Assembly: GCA_963674475.2 (NCBI GenBank)
Contig: CAXXFQ010000008.1
Span: 620,001 to 684,000, forward strand
Length of the DNA: 64,000 nt
Origin: CAXXFQ01 sp963674475
GTDB lineage: Bacteria; Planctomycetota; Planctomycetia; Pirellulales; Thermoguttaceae
Direction of reading: 5' to 3'
Positions within the stretch are counted from its first letter, which is position 1, and each line of letters starts with the position of its first letter. Below the pieces are notes generated by a model. That model saw nothing but the letters and a program-made list of their open reading frames with translations. It searched no databases and was not told where the DNA came from. A program made the position numbers and the translations under genes. This document shows positions 37,190 through 45,768 of this stretch, piece by piece.

Positions 37190-38092
37190 TTAGCCGAGCC
37201 GTTTCTGGGCGTCGGCGACCATCTTTTCAAACAATTTTTGCTGACGGGCCAACTCGTTGACCGGCTGGTCGAGCTTTCCAACGCACTCCATCAAGAGCCA
37301 ACCGTCGTAGTCCATCTCGACCATCCGATCGACCAGTTTACCAAACGGATATTTGGTGTAATCGAGATTGCGGATATGGGAGGTCGCTCCGAAGCGGTCC
37401 TTGAGCAGGTCGAAGTGATACTCGAATCCCTTTCCTCGAAGGTCTTGCGGATTGGAATTCCAGCAGATCCCCACGTTCGGGTCTTTCACCCGATCCATGA
37501 TCTGTTTCATGATCGTCGGCGGAGCGCACTGGCCGTGGACCTCGAGTCGGATTTGCTGACCGAATTCCCCCGCGAACGCGCCCACTTCATCCAACGAGCG
37601 GGCGATCTGGTCGATCGTTTTTTCGTGGTCGACCCCTTTGTGGAAACTGTTCGGCTTGACCTTCACGCCGGTGCTGCCCAGGTCGTGACTGAGACGGACG
37701 AAATCTTTGGTCGCTTCGATCGCCTTTTTCAACACCGCCGGGTCGGGGTTGTCGAAACGCTCGTCGCTGCCAAGACCGGCCAAGACGACCGGCGAATCGT
37801 CGAATCGCTTTTTGATTTCTTTCCGGGCAGCGGCTGAGAGGTCCCGTTCAACTTTATGAGCATGGGTCGTTCGCGGTTCGATCCCCAAGACGCCCGACGC
37901 TTCGAGATTTTTGAAGATCGTGTCGAGATCCCAATCTTGGGCCCATTGGTAGGTGACCAGGCCGAGTCTCATTTTGGAACCCGGTTTTTCCGCGGCCGGG
38001 GCCTGTCGGCAAAGAGGGGATCCGACCAAAGAGGTGGCCGCGGCGGCGGTCAGGGTGTGAGATAAAAAGGAACGTCGCGAAAGATTTTTCAT
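37190..38092 (-). CDS. Tat-exported sugar phosphate isomerase/epimerase-like TIM-barrel protein
   Basis: 300 aa from the ATG at 38092 (AGGA about 9 bp upstream). The N-terminus NLSRRSFLSHTLTAAAATSL is a twin-arginine signal, so the folded protein is exported. The rest is an AP-endonuclease-2/xylose-isomerase-like TIM barrel with possible metal ligands in RLEVHGQC, VGICWNSNP, HIRNLDY and WLLMECVG. Such exported proteins are common in planctomycete sugar-degradation gene sets, where many are of unknown substrate. The frame runs back to 38269 but the Tat signal fixes the start. It may act with the GH106-like and DUF1080 proteins further on, though they are about 17 kb away. Confidence 0.87.
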   Translation of the reverse strand: MKNLSRRSFLSHTLTAAAATSLVGSPLCRQAPAAEKPGSKMRLGLVTYQWAQDWDLDTIFKNLEASGVLGIEPRTTHAHKVERDLSAAARKEIKKRFDDSPVVLAGLGSDERFDNPDPAVLKKAIEATKDFVRLSHDLGSTGVKVKPNSFHKGVDHEKTIDQIARSLDEVGAFAGEFGQQIRLEVHGQCAPPTIMKQIMDRVKDPNVGICWNSNPQDLRGKGFEYHFDLLKDRFGATSHIRNLDYTKYPFGKLVDRMVEMDYDGWLLMECVGKLDQPVNELARQQKLFEKMVADAQKRLG

Positions 38093-38255
38093 GGGAGTTG
38101 GTCCTGTGAAGGTTGGGAGAGCGTTTTTAGGAGGGAAAGCAAAAATGCTCAAATCCGATGATTGCTTATTGCTGGTCAGATAACGATCAATCTCCATTAT
38201 CCTCATTCGGTTCGGTCGGTTCAAGGGGCAAGAATGGCGAGGCTTTTCGGAAAGA

Positions 38256-38972
38256 CTAAAATTTTCCAAAAGACTCCGTGTCGGCCCTTTTTTGTAGATT
38301 TTTTCCAGGTTCTGCGGTCAAGTACCCAAAGAAAACTCGCAACGAGCGGCTCGATCGGGATAAATCGAAAACGACGGAGATGGTTTGTCCGTGACGACGC
38401 CACCAATACCGGCCGAAGGGGGTTTCGAGCAGGTCGAGCAGGTCTTCACAACCATACAGCGGGGAAGGAAGCCGCTGGACGATCGCAACGGGCAGCCGTC
38501 GATTGAAACCGAAGCGGGGCCAAGTGTAATAGCCGTTTTCTCCGTTCCGTCGTCCGGCGATGGTGACGATCCGGTCGAAACCCAATCGGAAAGCGGCCTC
38601 GACTTGACGTGTGAAAAGGGTCCGGCCGATTCTCTGTCCGCGGCTTGAGCGTCGCACGAAGAGGGACTCGATGCGAAGGACCAGCAAGGTGCGGAGTCGG
38701 AACACACGGCAGACCCCTTGATAGAGTCGATTGTCGATGTCGTAATAATCCATCAGCAGGCCGTGTCGATAAACGCCCATTTCGACAATGGCTTCGCTTC
38801 CGGCCCCGGTCAAGGCGGCCCATTCTACGGGGCAGGTATTGGTAGGGAAGAGAGTCCGCGCCACGCTCTGGCAGCGTTCTTTTTCCCCCTGATAAAAGTG
38901 GATTTGGGGAGAGGTCGAGGGAGGCAAGATGTCGGACTCAAGAAGAGAAGGCCGGAAGGGCGCATAACTCAT
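38256..38972 (-). CDS. GNAT-like acetyltransferase domain protein
   Basis: 238 aa from the ATG at 38972, or 255 aa from a GTG at 39023; neither has a strong ribosome binding site. Residues about 80-160 fit a GNAT core: LRIESLFVRRSSRGQRIGRT (beta-4 and the acetyl-CoA pyrophosphate loop), AAFRLGFDRIVTIAG, then YYTWPRFGFNRR. This suggests N-acyl transfer from acyl-CoA. The C-terminal 60 residues are basic and unlike typical GNAT. The substrate is unknown. Two inverted repeats lie upstream (39049-39116). Confidence 0.65.
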   Translation of the reverse strand: MSYAPFRPSLLESDILPPSTSPQIHFYQGEKERCQSVARTLFPTNTCPVEWAALTGAGSEAIVEMGVYRHGLLMDYYDIDNRLYQGVCRVFRLRTLLVLRIESLFVRRSSRGQRIGRTLFTRQVEAAFRLGFDRIVTIAGRRNGENGYYTWPRFGFNRRLPVAIVQRLPSPLYGCEDLLDLLETPFGRYWWRRHGQTISVVFDLSRSSRSLRVFFGYLTAEPGKNLQKRADTESFGKF

Positions 38973-39048
38973 ATTGAGCGGAAAAGAGGGGGAAAGGGGC
39001 CGACGGCCAAGCCAACGTTTCACGGGCGGGGGAATTATAGAGTCGCCT

Positions 39049-39116
39049 GTGACAGCATGTTGTCACTACGGGGGAGATTTATCGCTAGAAAAAAGGGGCG
39101 ATGACAAATAGTGTCA
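39049..39116. promoter_or_regulatory. Two TGACA/TGTCA inverted repeats, operator-like
   Basis: TGACA-N6-TGTCA at 39050-39065 and TGACA-N5-TGTCA at 39102-39116, about 51 bp apart centre to centre, upstream of the minus-strand GNAT-like gene in a gene-free stretch of about 359 bp. Both arms are exact. The arrangement suits a dimeric regulator bound on one face of the helix, but no regulator gene is adjacent. The remainder (39117-39331) shows no gene. Confidence 0.45.
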
Positions 39117-39331
39117 CCACCGGCGCGGTCACGAGCGGGGCCCCGTTTGTCGTTTTTTCGACGTATTTCTGGCCGGTTTCAATATTCGTGTGGCGTGTTC
39201 CTGGTGGACCGAGAGGACAAATGGGAGGAGATCTAACTCGATTCTCTAATTACACTTGTGGTGATTATTGGATTTCTCCCCGGTCGGAGTAAGACACGGC
39301 AGACTTTTTGGAAAGGGGCTTTGGAAAGGGA

Positions 39332-39649
39332 CTAAAGACTGGCTTTCAAACCGACGACGCCGAGAACGATCAACCCAATGCTGACAATTTTTAATAGCGT
39401 TGCCGGTTCTTTGAAGTAGAAGATGCCGATGAAGGTGACCAAAACCAATCCCAAACCGGCCCAGATCGCGTAGGCGATACTTAAATCGAGCCGTTTCAGT
39501 GCCAGTGTCAAACCGACAAAAGACGCGCCGTAGAAGACGAAAATCAAAATCGAGGGCCAGAGACGACTAAAACCATCGGACAATTTCATCGACGTGGTGC
39601 CGCAAACCTCTAAAACGATGGCAACGGTCAAATAGACCCATTCTAACAT
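39332..39649 (-). CDS. SMR-family small multidrug exporter (EmrE/QacE-like)
   Basis: 105 aa with four membrane helices. The essential membrane-embedded Glu is in IVLEVCGTTSMKLS, equivalent to Glu14 of EmrE, and AYAIWAGLG contains the conserved Trp. GFSRLWPS also matches EmrE closely. It functions as an antiparallel homodimer exchanging protons for cationic compounds. No partner SMR gene is beside it, so a homodimer is likely. Upstream a TATAAT-like box lies close to the start. No guanidine riboswitch pattern was found, which favours a drug-exporter over a guanidinium-exporter assignment. Confidence 0.94.
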   Translation of the reverse strand: MLEWVYLTVAIVLEVCGTTSMKLSDGFSRLWPSILIFVFYGASFVGLTLALKRLDLSIAYAIWAGLGLVLVTFIGIFYFKEPATLLKIVSIGLIVLGVVGLKASL

Positions 39650-39787
39650 TTCTGTTATCCCATTATAATTTTTGGAACGAATTTTTAATTTGACGTAAGG
39701 CTACCTCGCTTTTAGAGAGAGTCTTATTTTTTAGAGTCGGTCCATCTTATTGAAATGCCCAGGTGATTTTTACCCCAAGATTTGGTT

Positions 39788-40567
39788 ATGGAAAAACTAG
39801 AAGGTTCTTTTTACGATTATCCGAAATATTACGATCTCCTGTTTGGTTCCGATTGGAAACCGGAGTTCGACTTTTTGAATGGCGTGTTCGAGCGGTTCGT
39901 GCGAGGCCGGGTGCAACGTTTGTTCGAGCCGGCCTGCGGGACCGGGCGGTTGCTGATCAAGCTGGCTCAGGCCGGGTACGACGTCTCGGGTTTGGACCTC
40001 AACCCGAAGGCGGTCGACTACTGCAACGCCCGCTTGCAACGACACGGTTTTCCCGCGTCGGTCACGGTTGACGATATGGCCGATTTCCGGTTGCGACGCA
40101 AGGTGGACGCCGCGTTCAATACGATCAACAGTTTTCGGCATCTGCAGTCCGAACGGGAAGCTCTGGCCCATCTTCAATGTATGGCCGATGCGTTGCGCAA
40201 GGGGGGGATTTACGTTCTCGGATTCCATCTGACTCCGCAAGGGACGCCGGTTTGCGAGGAGGAGTCGTGGGTTTCTCGACGGGGAAATCTGGTCGTCGCG
40301 TCGCGGATCGCCTCGGCCAATATCGACCGCCGCCGCCGTCGGGAGGAGGCCGAGCTGACGGTCGACATTTTTACGCCCAGTGGGGCCAAGCGGTTGACCG
40401 AGATGATGGTCTTTCGGACCTATCAGGCCAAACAGTTTCAAAAATTGCTTCAACAGGTCGAATCGTTAGAGCTTGTGGAAACGTTTGATTTCGCCTATAA
40501 CATCGACGAACCGGTTCAGATTACCAAGGAAACTGAGGATATCATTTATATCCTCCGAAAAAGATAA
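39788..40567 (+). CDS. Class I SAM-dependent methyltransferase
   Basis: 259 aa from the ATG at 39788. Motif I reads LFEPACGTGRLLIKLA (about residues 42-57), followed by YDVSGLDLNPKAVDY with the Asp that binds the ribose of SAM, and FNTINSFRHL for motif IV. A long basic segment NIDRRRRREEAEL lies before the last strands. The methyl acceptor is unknown; enzymes of this type act on small molecules. No operon partner is evident: the SMR gene is divergent and the next plus-strand gene begins about 260 bp later. Confidence 0.88.
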   Translation: MEKLEGSFYDYPKYYDLLFGSDWKPEFDFLNGVFERFVRGRVQRLFEPACGTGRLLIKLAQAGYDVSGLDLNPKAVDYCNARLQRHGFPASVTVDDMADFRLRRKVDAAFNTINSFRHLQSEREALAHLQCMADALRKGGIYVLGFHLTPQGTPVCEEESWVSRRGNLVVASRIASANIDRRRRREEAELTVDIFTPSGAKRLTEMMVFRTYQAKQFQKLLQQVESLELVETFDFAYNIDEPVQITKETEDIIYILRKR

Positions 40568-40828
40568 GGGGGAGGGAGGCGTAAGGGGCGTTTTTCTTCG
40601 AAGACTAATCTTGGGGCTTTTTCAGCGCTTCGATGCACGGGGGGGATCGCGATGGCGGAAAGAGTTCGTGCTTTCAGGGGGCCTTTGAGAAGATGGCGAT
40701 TACGTAGAATCCATCGAAAAAGACGGCCGCTTTCGATCAAGGAAAGATCGTCTCTTTTCGGGATTATCCGCTTTGGCGCGGGGGTTCCGAAGGGGGGACG
40801 CCGCCGTAAGAAAAATCGAGAGGCTGCC

Positions 40829-41881
40829 GTGGAACCGACTCATTTGAATCAAGAGCCGTCGACTTCGCCGAACCGGGTTGATCATTTTACGCCAACTGAT
40901 CAGCCCCAACGGGTGTTCGAGGTGGCTTCGCGGTTGTTGGACGCCTATCAGGTCGACGGGGGGACGGTCCATTTGGCCGGGTGTCGAATGGACGACCGGC
41001 TTTTTTTACGTTTCTCGGTGGACGAGTCGGGCCGTTGTGTCTCGTTTTATCTGGACGAAGCGGGGGCTCAAGTCGATCCGGCGAAGGTGGACTGTTTGGG
41101 GATTGCGAATCTCAAAAAACTTGCCAGGCCGCCCGTGCAGTGTGAGGAGCTGGTCGCCCGGTTGGCCGAGCGTGGTCGGCGGATGGTGGCCCAGTCGTTT
41201 CCGCCCAGCGCGCCGCCGGAGAAGATCGAGGTCGTGGCCATCTGGTGCAAGTTCGCCTCGGGGCGGCTTCGTTTCACGATCGGCGAGGAGTCGTTGGACT
41301 TGCCGTTTTCCGGTTGGAGTCGGTTGCTCGAAGCGCCGCCGGTCGTTTGTCCGGTGTCTGGTGTCGAGACGTTTCATCTGGCGGCGACCGACGACGGGCG
41401 GATCATTGCGGTCGAACAGATTGCCGCGTGTGAGGAGACGGGTCGACGTGTGGCGTCGGAGGAGTTGGTCACTTGCAGCGTTTCGGGGCGTCGTGTGATT
41501 GCCGAGCGGACGCACGTTTGTCCGGTGAGCGGCGAGCCGGTTCTGGCCGAGTTGATGGTTGCGTGTTCGGTTTGCGGGGAAGCGGTTTCGCCGAAAGCGA
41601 TCGAGCAAGGGGTCTGTTTGGCGTGTGGCCGATTGGAGCCGGTCGGGCGTGACGATCCGCGTCGGGTGCGTTTGGTTGAGAAATACCCGTCGCTTGGTCC
41701 GTGGCGGAAGTGGCAGATGGCCGAGACGGCGTCGGTTTGGATTGTCGGGCTGGCCGGTTGGACGAAGCGGGTTCGGATGGTGTTGGACCGGGAGACGTTG
41801 GAGCCGAAGCGGGTAGTGGTGCGGCCGTATTTGAAGGGGAGTTGGACGCCAGTAGAGCCCAAAGAAATCAATATACAATAA
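40829..41881 (+). CDS. Protein with a run of Cys-x-x-(S/T/C)-Gly motifs, function unknown
   Basis: 350 aa from a GTG at 40829 (GAGAGG 6 bp upstream); the frame opens at 40652 but the extra 59 residues are an Arg/Lys-only run. Residues about 165-270 contain six elements spaced about 18-22 residues: CPVSGVETF, CEETGRRV, CSVSGRRV, CPVSGEPV, CSVCGEAV and CLACGRLE. They resemble zinc-knuckle or treble-clef pieces, with single Cys in most and CxxC in the last two. I know no named family. The repeat element at 41882 begins directly at its stop. Confidence 0.7.
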   Translation: MEPTHLNQEPSTSPNRVDHFTPTDQPQRVFEVASRLLDAYQVDGGTVHLAGCRMDDRLFLRFSVDESGRCVSFYLDEAGAQVDPAKVDCLGIANLKKLARPPVQCEELVARLAERGRRMVAQSFPPSAPPEKIEVVAIWCKFASGRLRFTIGEESLDLPFSGWSRLLEAPPVVCPVSGVETFHLAATDDGRIIAVEQIAACEETGRRVASEELVTCSVSGRRVIAERTHVCPVSGEPVLAELMVACSVCGEAVSPKAIEQGVCLACGRLEPVGRDDPRRVRLVEKYPSLGPWRKWQMAETASVWIVGLAGWTKRVRMVLDRETLEPKRVVVRPYLKGSWTPVEPKEINIQ

Positions 41882-42008
41882 AAAACAAAGAAAGAGGGAT
41901 CGCGAAGCGATCCCGGTCCAAAAAGTTTTTGAAGGGGAGCATGAGGGGAAACCATTTTCAAAATGTTTCCCTTCATTTAGAAAAAACAGGTGACGGCAAA
42001 GCCGTCAC
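41882..42008 (+). repeat. 3'-end multi-hairpin repeat, copy 1
   Basis: Starts right after the stop of the Cys-motif gene. The order is an A-rich purine tract, GGGATCGC/GCGATCCC (loop GAA), the palindrome CAAAAAGTTTTTG, GGGAAA...CATTTT/AAAATG...TTTCCC, and GTGACGGC/GCCGTCAC (loop AAA; 41990-42008). The same order is found at 51281 and 59197. It lies between convergent genes, 32 bp before the pseudopilin stop. No T-run follows the last hairpin. Confidence 0.85.
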
Positions 42009-42040
42009 ACCTTCTCTTCCTTCTTTCACTCCGAGCATTA

Positions 42041-43756
42041 TTACAGATTCGAGAAATGTTCCCGAACGGTAAACTCTCGGATCTGTCGCGACTTCGGTTC
42101 AAAGACCCGAATCTTAATCTGAATTCCCTCAAGCGGCACGGCATACGGCGGAACGGTTTGAGTATGGCTATTCGGATCAATGACGGTGTTAATATATTCA
42201 TCCCGATCAAACTGCGTCGACCCGGTATCGTAGACGAATCCTTGGAGATATCGCAAGCGATCAGGATACGTTGTAGCCAGGGTGTCATCTGGTTCGAAAG
42301 GCCGTAAGCCCGAAGATCCTTCCGGAGCCTCGGAAAAGGAGGATACCCAGTTGGGAGCAGCTTTCGGGAGTCGATTCGATTGGCGATAGGGGGAAGCATT
42401 ATAGCCAAGGTCGACGTAGGCGCCTCGGCTGATAACGGTTGGGCTACCGCTGATGACAGCTTCAAAATAGGCCGGGTCTCCGGGGGAGACAACCAGTTCG
42501 GGTGTGCCGGGATCGCTGTCATGATCATAGGAAATCACCACCGCTTCGGGGTCCCAGACTTTGATGTCGAAGCCGATCACGTTGTCGAGGATGACATCTT
42601 CGCCGACGCGGGGCCCCTCGCGATAATCGGTTAAGCAGCCGGTCGACGGCTCAGTTTCATTGTAGGGAACCGGTTCGTTCCACGCGTCGAATTTCCCGTC
42701 AAGGGCGGATGAGACGATTTCATTTGGCGTTAAGGTAACTAGAGGGAGCTGGCGGCCATCTTTGATCTGTTCATCGGTGGTCCAATCAACGTGGGACATT
42801 TCCTGAAGCAGTGGCATCCCGAGAAATTGCCAATGACAGCCTGGAAAAGGCTTTAGGTAACCCGAGATGCATCTTGAATAGGGATGGTAAGGGTATTGCT
42901 GAGCCCAAATCGGATGTGTATTTCGAGATTGGAAATAGGGCGAATGGGCGAATCGGTTTTCTCGTTTGGTCAGATCGGCGAGCGAGTTGGGGACATAACG
43001 CCAAGGGTTGTCTTCGGCGTGAACCGAGATATCAAAGTTGTTGTAAAAACCTCGATCTTCGGCATCTAAGCTGGCTAAGTGAGTTCCATTGAGGTAGGAA
43101 AATGTCCATTTGTCAGTGTGGTAATTGGCGGGTTTTTGAGCGTCGGCTCGTAGATCCGGTTCCAGCCCCGGAGTGATTAGCATGACACGGCGATACAAGG
43201 TTCGACCACGGACGAACCAGACGACCTCGGCAAGATTGGATTCGACTTCAGTCTTGATTACACTATTGGGCATTTTCACATACGCCCGGCCTAAAAACGG
43301 TTCGGTCTTGCTTCGGGTGGTGAACATGAGGATGTCGTCGACATCGATTACCGAGGTGTCCTGAACGGGGTTATCGGGATCGTCGGTGTTGACGGCGGGC
43401 CAGTTGGGATTGAGGCCGTTGACGGTAGTGTCGGGGTTTTCCAGCGGGAGAACCGGGCCCATGGGGCCTTCGATGATCTCGAAGTATCCCTCGTTGTTTT
43501 CGGGGCTGGCCGGAGGGGTCATGGTGCAGGTGGACCCTTGGATATCCTCTCGCAGTCGGTTGGCGACGGTGCGCAATCGATCGTGAAGTCCTAAGAGGGC
43601 TCGCGACTCGCCGACGCTGTTTCCGACGACGCCAAAAATCTGGACGACCGCTGCCATGAGCATCATCGTCAGGACGACACTCGTCAGCAGTTCGACCAGC
43701 GAGTAACCAGGACGACGGTTAAACGAGGAGAATTCCGGTTTCGGCAAGAACATCAT
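42041..43756 (-). CDS. Type II secretion/type IV pilin-like pseudopilin (prepilin N-terminal motif)
   Basis: 571 aa from the ATG at 43756 (GGAG about 10 bp upstream). The prepilin signal is RRPGYSLVELLTSVVLTMML: a basic leader, the G/Y cleavage point (Gly in place, Tyr instead of Phe at +1), Glu at +5 and a hydrophobic helix. The body is far longer than classical minor pseudopilins, as is usual in planctomycetes, and carries no recognised extra domain. It would be processed by PilD and placed in the tip of a pseudopilus. No other secretion gene is adjacent. Confidence 0.88.
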   Translation of the reverse strand: MMFLPKPEFSSFNRRPGYSLVELLTSVVLTMMLMAAVVQIFGVVGNSVGESRALLGLHDRLRTVANRLREDIQGSTCTMTPPASPENNEGYFEIIEGPMGPVLPLENPDTTVNGLNPNWPAVNTDDPDNPVQDTSVIDVDDILMFTTRSKTEPFLGRAYVKMPNSVIKTEVESNLAEVVWFVRGRTLYRRVMLITPGLEPDLRADAQKPANYHTDKWTFSYLNGTHLASLDAEDRGFYNNFDISVHAEDNPWRYVPNSLADLTKRENRFAHSPYFQSRNTHPIWAQQYPYHPYSRCISGYLKPFPGCHWQFLGMPLLQEMSHVDWTTDEQIKDGRQLPLVTLTPNEIVSSALDGKFDAWNEPVPYNETEPSTGCLTDYREGPRVGEDVILDNVIGFDIKVWDPEAVVISYDHDSDPGTPELVVSPGDPAYFEAVISGSPTVISRGAYVDLGYNASPYRQSNRLPKAAPNWVSSFSEAPEGSSGLRPFEPDDTLATTYPDRLRYLQGFVYDTGSTQFDRDEYINTVIDPNSHTQTVPPYAVPLEGIQIKIRVFEPKSRQIREFTVREHFSNL

Positions 43757-44293
43757 GCAATCATTACTCCAGTCGATCGAACGTCTGAGCGGCCCGATTC
43801 TTTCACGCATGAGGGGGACCATTTTCCCCTCGAGTCATGCGGACCACCGGCAACGGCTTGGCTCTTTGGATTATAGGATATATACAACCCAGAAGAGGGG
43901 CCAACCGATCGATCAAGTGCCTCTTTCTACGCAAAAAGCGTTTCCTATCTTTCCATTCGACTCGGATTTGTCAAAATTGTCAACAATTAAATTATCGAAT
44001 AGTCTCAAAGAGGGGTGGAGTTAGTTAGCTAAATACCCCAAATTAACGAATTGAGCCTAATCCTTCCGAGGTGCATGATCTGAAAAATACGAAAAACTCT
44101 GCCCGCTTGCCGGTTGAAGCCCGATACCAGACCAGAGTATATTGAAGGGTTTTCACTGAGAAGATATTAATACGCCTTCGAAAACTGGCCCAAAATTCGC
44201 TCCGACGCAATAGGAAATAGGGGTGATTGGTAAAATGGGTTACTTTGAGGGCGGTCGACGTATTTCGTATTTTAACCAAAAAAGGATGTCCTG
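43757..44293. other. Divergent intergenic region between pseudopilin and sat
   Basis: 537 bp without a gene. It holds a nested palindrome at 43806-43841 (CGCATGA/TCATGCG enclosing GGGG/CCCC) and, on the minus strand near 43970-43990, two TTGACA-type hexamers in direct repeat plus a TATAAT near 43870. A promoter for the pseudopilin is plausible but the spacing is not ideal. Nothing else is seen. Confidence 0.5.
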
Positions 44294-45559
44294 ATGGCCG
44301 ACTTGATTCACGCTCACGGGGGGCTCACCGAACCGGTAAATCGTATGATCGCTCCTGAGGCGGTTGAAGAAACCCTCGCGCGGGCCCAAAACCTGCCGAA
44401 AATTCCCGTCTCCGATGCCGACGCCTCGACGGTCTATCGGTTTGGCGACGGGGCGCTGAGCCCGCTGACCGGTCCGATGGATTCGGCCACTTATAACCGG
44501 GTGCTCGAAGAAAAGGTGATCGAGTACGGCGGGAAAAAGTACGCGTGGACGATTCCGATTTCGCTGCCCGTGACGGCCGAGGTGGCCGGAACCCTCACGG
44601 CGGGCAAGGAAGCGGCCCTGGTCAATTCCCGCGGCGAGACGATCGGCGTGATCAAGGTCAGTGACGTTTTTGAGTGGGATAAGAAAAAATATCTCGAGAA
44701 GGTCTACGGGACCGACCGAACCGACCATCCGGGTGCCGACATGGTCTTCAATGGCGATTCGGACAAAACTCATCTGGTCGGCGGGGAAGTCCAGGTTGTT
44801 GAACCGACGAAAAACCCCAATTTCGGTCACCATGTCCTCACGCCGCGCGAAGTCCGCAAGCTTCTGGCCGAGAAGGGCTGGGAACGGGTCGTCGCGTTCC
44901 AGACCCGCAACCCGCTGCACCGGGCCCACGAATACGCGTTGGTTTACGGGCTGGAAAGCCTGTTGAAAGCCGGTCATAACGCGGCCGCCTGCTTGAACCC
45001 GCTGATCGGCGAGACGAAAAGTGACGACGTCAGCGCCGAGGTCCGGATGCGAACCTATCAGAAGCTGATCGACGATCGGGCCTTGGGCCAGGGGGACAGC
45101 GATCCGGAACTGTGGGGCTCGCGCGATGAAGCGGTGCCCGACCGGGTCATGCTCTTGGGGCTGGATATCAAGATGTTCTACGGTGGGCCGTCCGAAGCGG
45201 TCATGCACGCGATCTATCGTCAGAACTTCGGCTTCACCGACATTGTTATCGGTCGTAAGCACGCCGACGCGCCGTACCACGACGGTTCGGCCATCTGGGG
45301 CGACTTCGACGCGCAAGAGATCTTCAATAACCTCGATGGCGAGTTGGCGATCAATCCGTTGAACGTCGGGTTTGCCGCCTATTACGAATCGCTCGGACGG
45401 GTCGATTTAATGGAGAACCATCCGGACGAGAAGCCGGTCTTTATCTCCGGGAAGCAGGTCCGTGCCACCCTGATGGAGGGTGAAGAGGTCGACCCGCGGA
45501 TCATGCGGAAGAGCACTTCCCAGATTTTGGTCGAAGCGATGGCCCAAAAGGCTTCTTGA
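44294..45559 (+). CDS. sat: Sulfate adenylyltransferase (ATP sulfurylase)
   Basis: 421 aa. It makes adenosine 5'-phosphosulfate from ATP and sulfate. A PUA-like N-terminal domain (about 1-170) precedes the catalytic domain with AFQTRNPLHRAHEYAL (HxxH nucleotide motif near residue 212), NPLIGETKSDDV, then IVIGRKHADAPYHDG and AIWGDFDAQEIF. The GRKHADAP form in place of GRDHAG is the version I associate with homo-oligomeric Sat of sulfur oxidisers and sulfate reducers rather than CysDN. No APS kinase or reductase lies next to it. AAGGATG upstream supports the start. It could serve assimilation or sulfation of polysaccharide (inference). Confidence 0.93.
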   Translation: MADLIHAHGGLTEPVNRMIAPEAVEETLARAQNLPKIPVSDADASTVYRFGDGALSPLTGPMDSATYNRVLEEKVIEYGGKKYAWTIPISLPVTAEVAGTLTAGKEAALVNSRGETIGVIKVSDVFEWDKKKYLEKVYGTDRTDHPGADMVFNGDSDKTHLVGGEVQVVEPTKNPNFGHHVLTPREVRKLLAEKGWERVVAFQTRNPLHRAHEYALVYGLESLLKAGHNAAACLNPLIGETKSDDVSAEVRMRTYQKLIDDRALGQGDSDPELWGSRDEAVPDRVMLLGLDIKMFYGGPSEAVMHAIYRQNFGFTDIVIGRKHADAPYHDGSAIWGDFDAQEIFNNLDGELAINPLNVGFAAYYESLGRVDLMENHPDEKPVFISGKQVRATLMEGEEVDPRIMRKSTSQILVEAMAQKAS

Positions 45560-45685
45560 TATTGGCATACATTGATCGTTGCACAGCCGTAAATGCGCCT
45601 GAGCCAGGCGGATTTGCTAAATTTTCCGGCATGGAAAGTTTCCTTGGCAATGCAACCTTCATTAAAAACGCCAATGACAAAACCC

Positions 45686-45731
45686 CGGGGCGATGCGAGT
45701 GTCGCGTGTTTTTGTGCGTCGCCCCGTTTTT
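45686..45731 (+). terminator. Rho-independent terminator of sat
   Basis: CGGGGCGA (45686-45693) pairs with TCGCCCCG (45719-45726) and is followed by TTTTT. It lies about 130 bp after the sat stop and before metG. Confidence 0.85.
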
Positions 45732-45768
45732 ATCCTTTTTCGATTGCTCCTGACAGGACGCACAAGAG

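Noticed and set aside
39650..39787. Guanidine riboswitch upstream of the SMR gene
   Set aside because: Neither the ykkC-I core nor the paired ACGR loops of the guanidine-II type were found.
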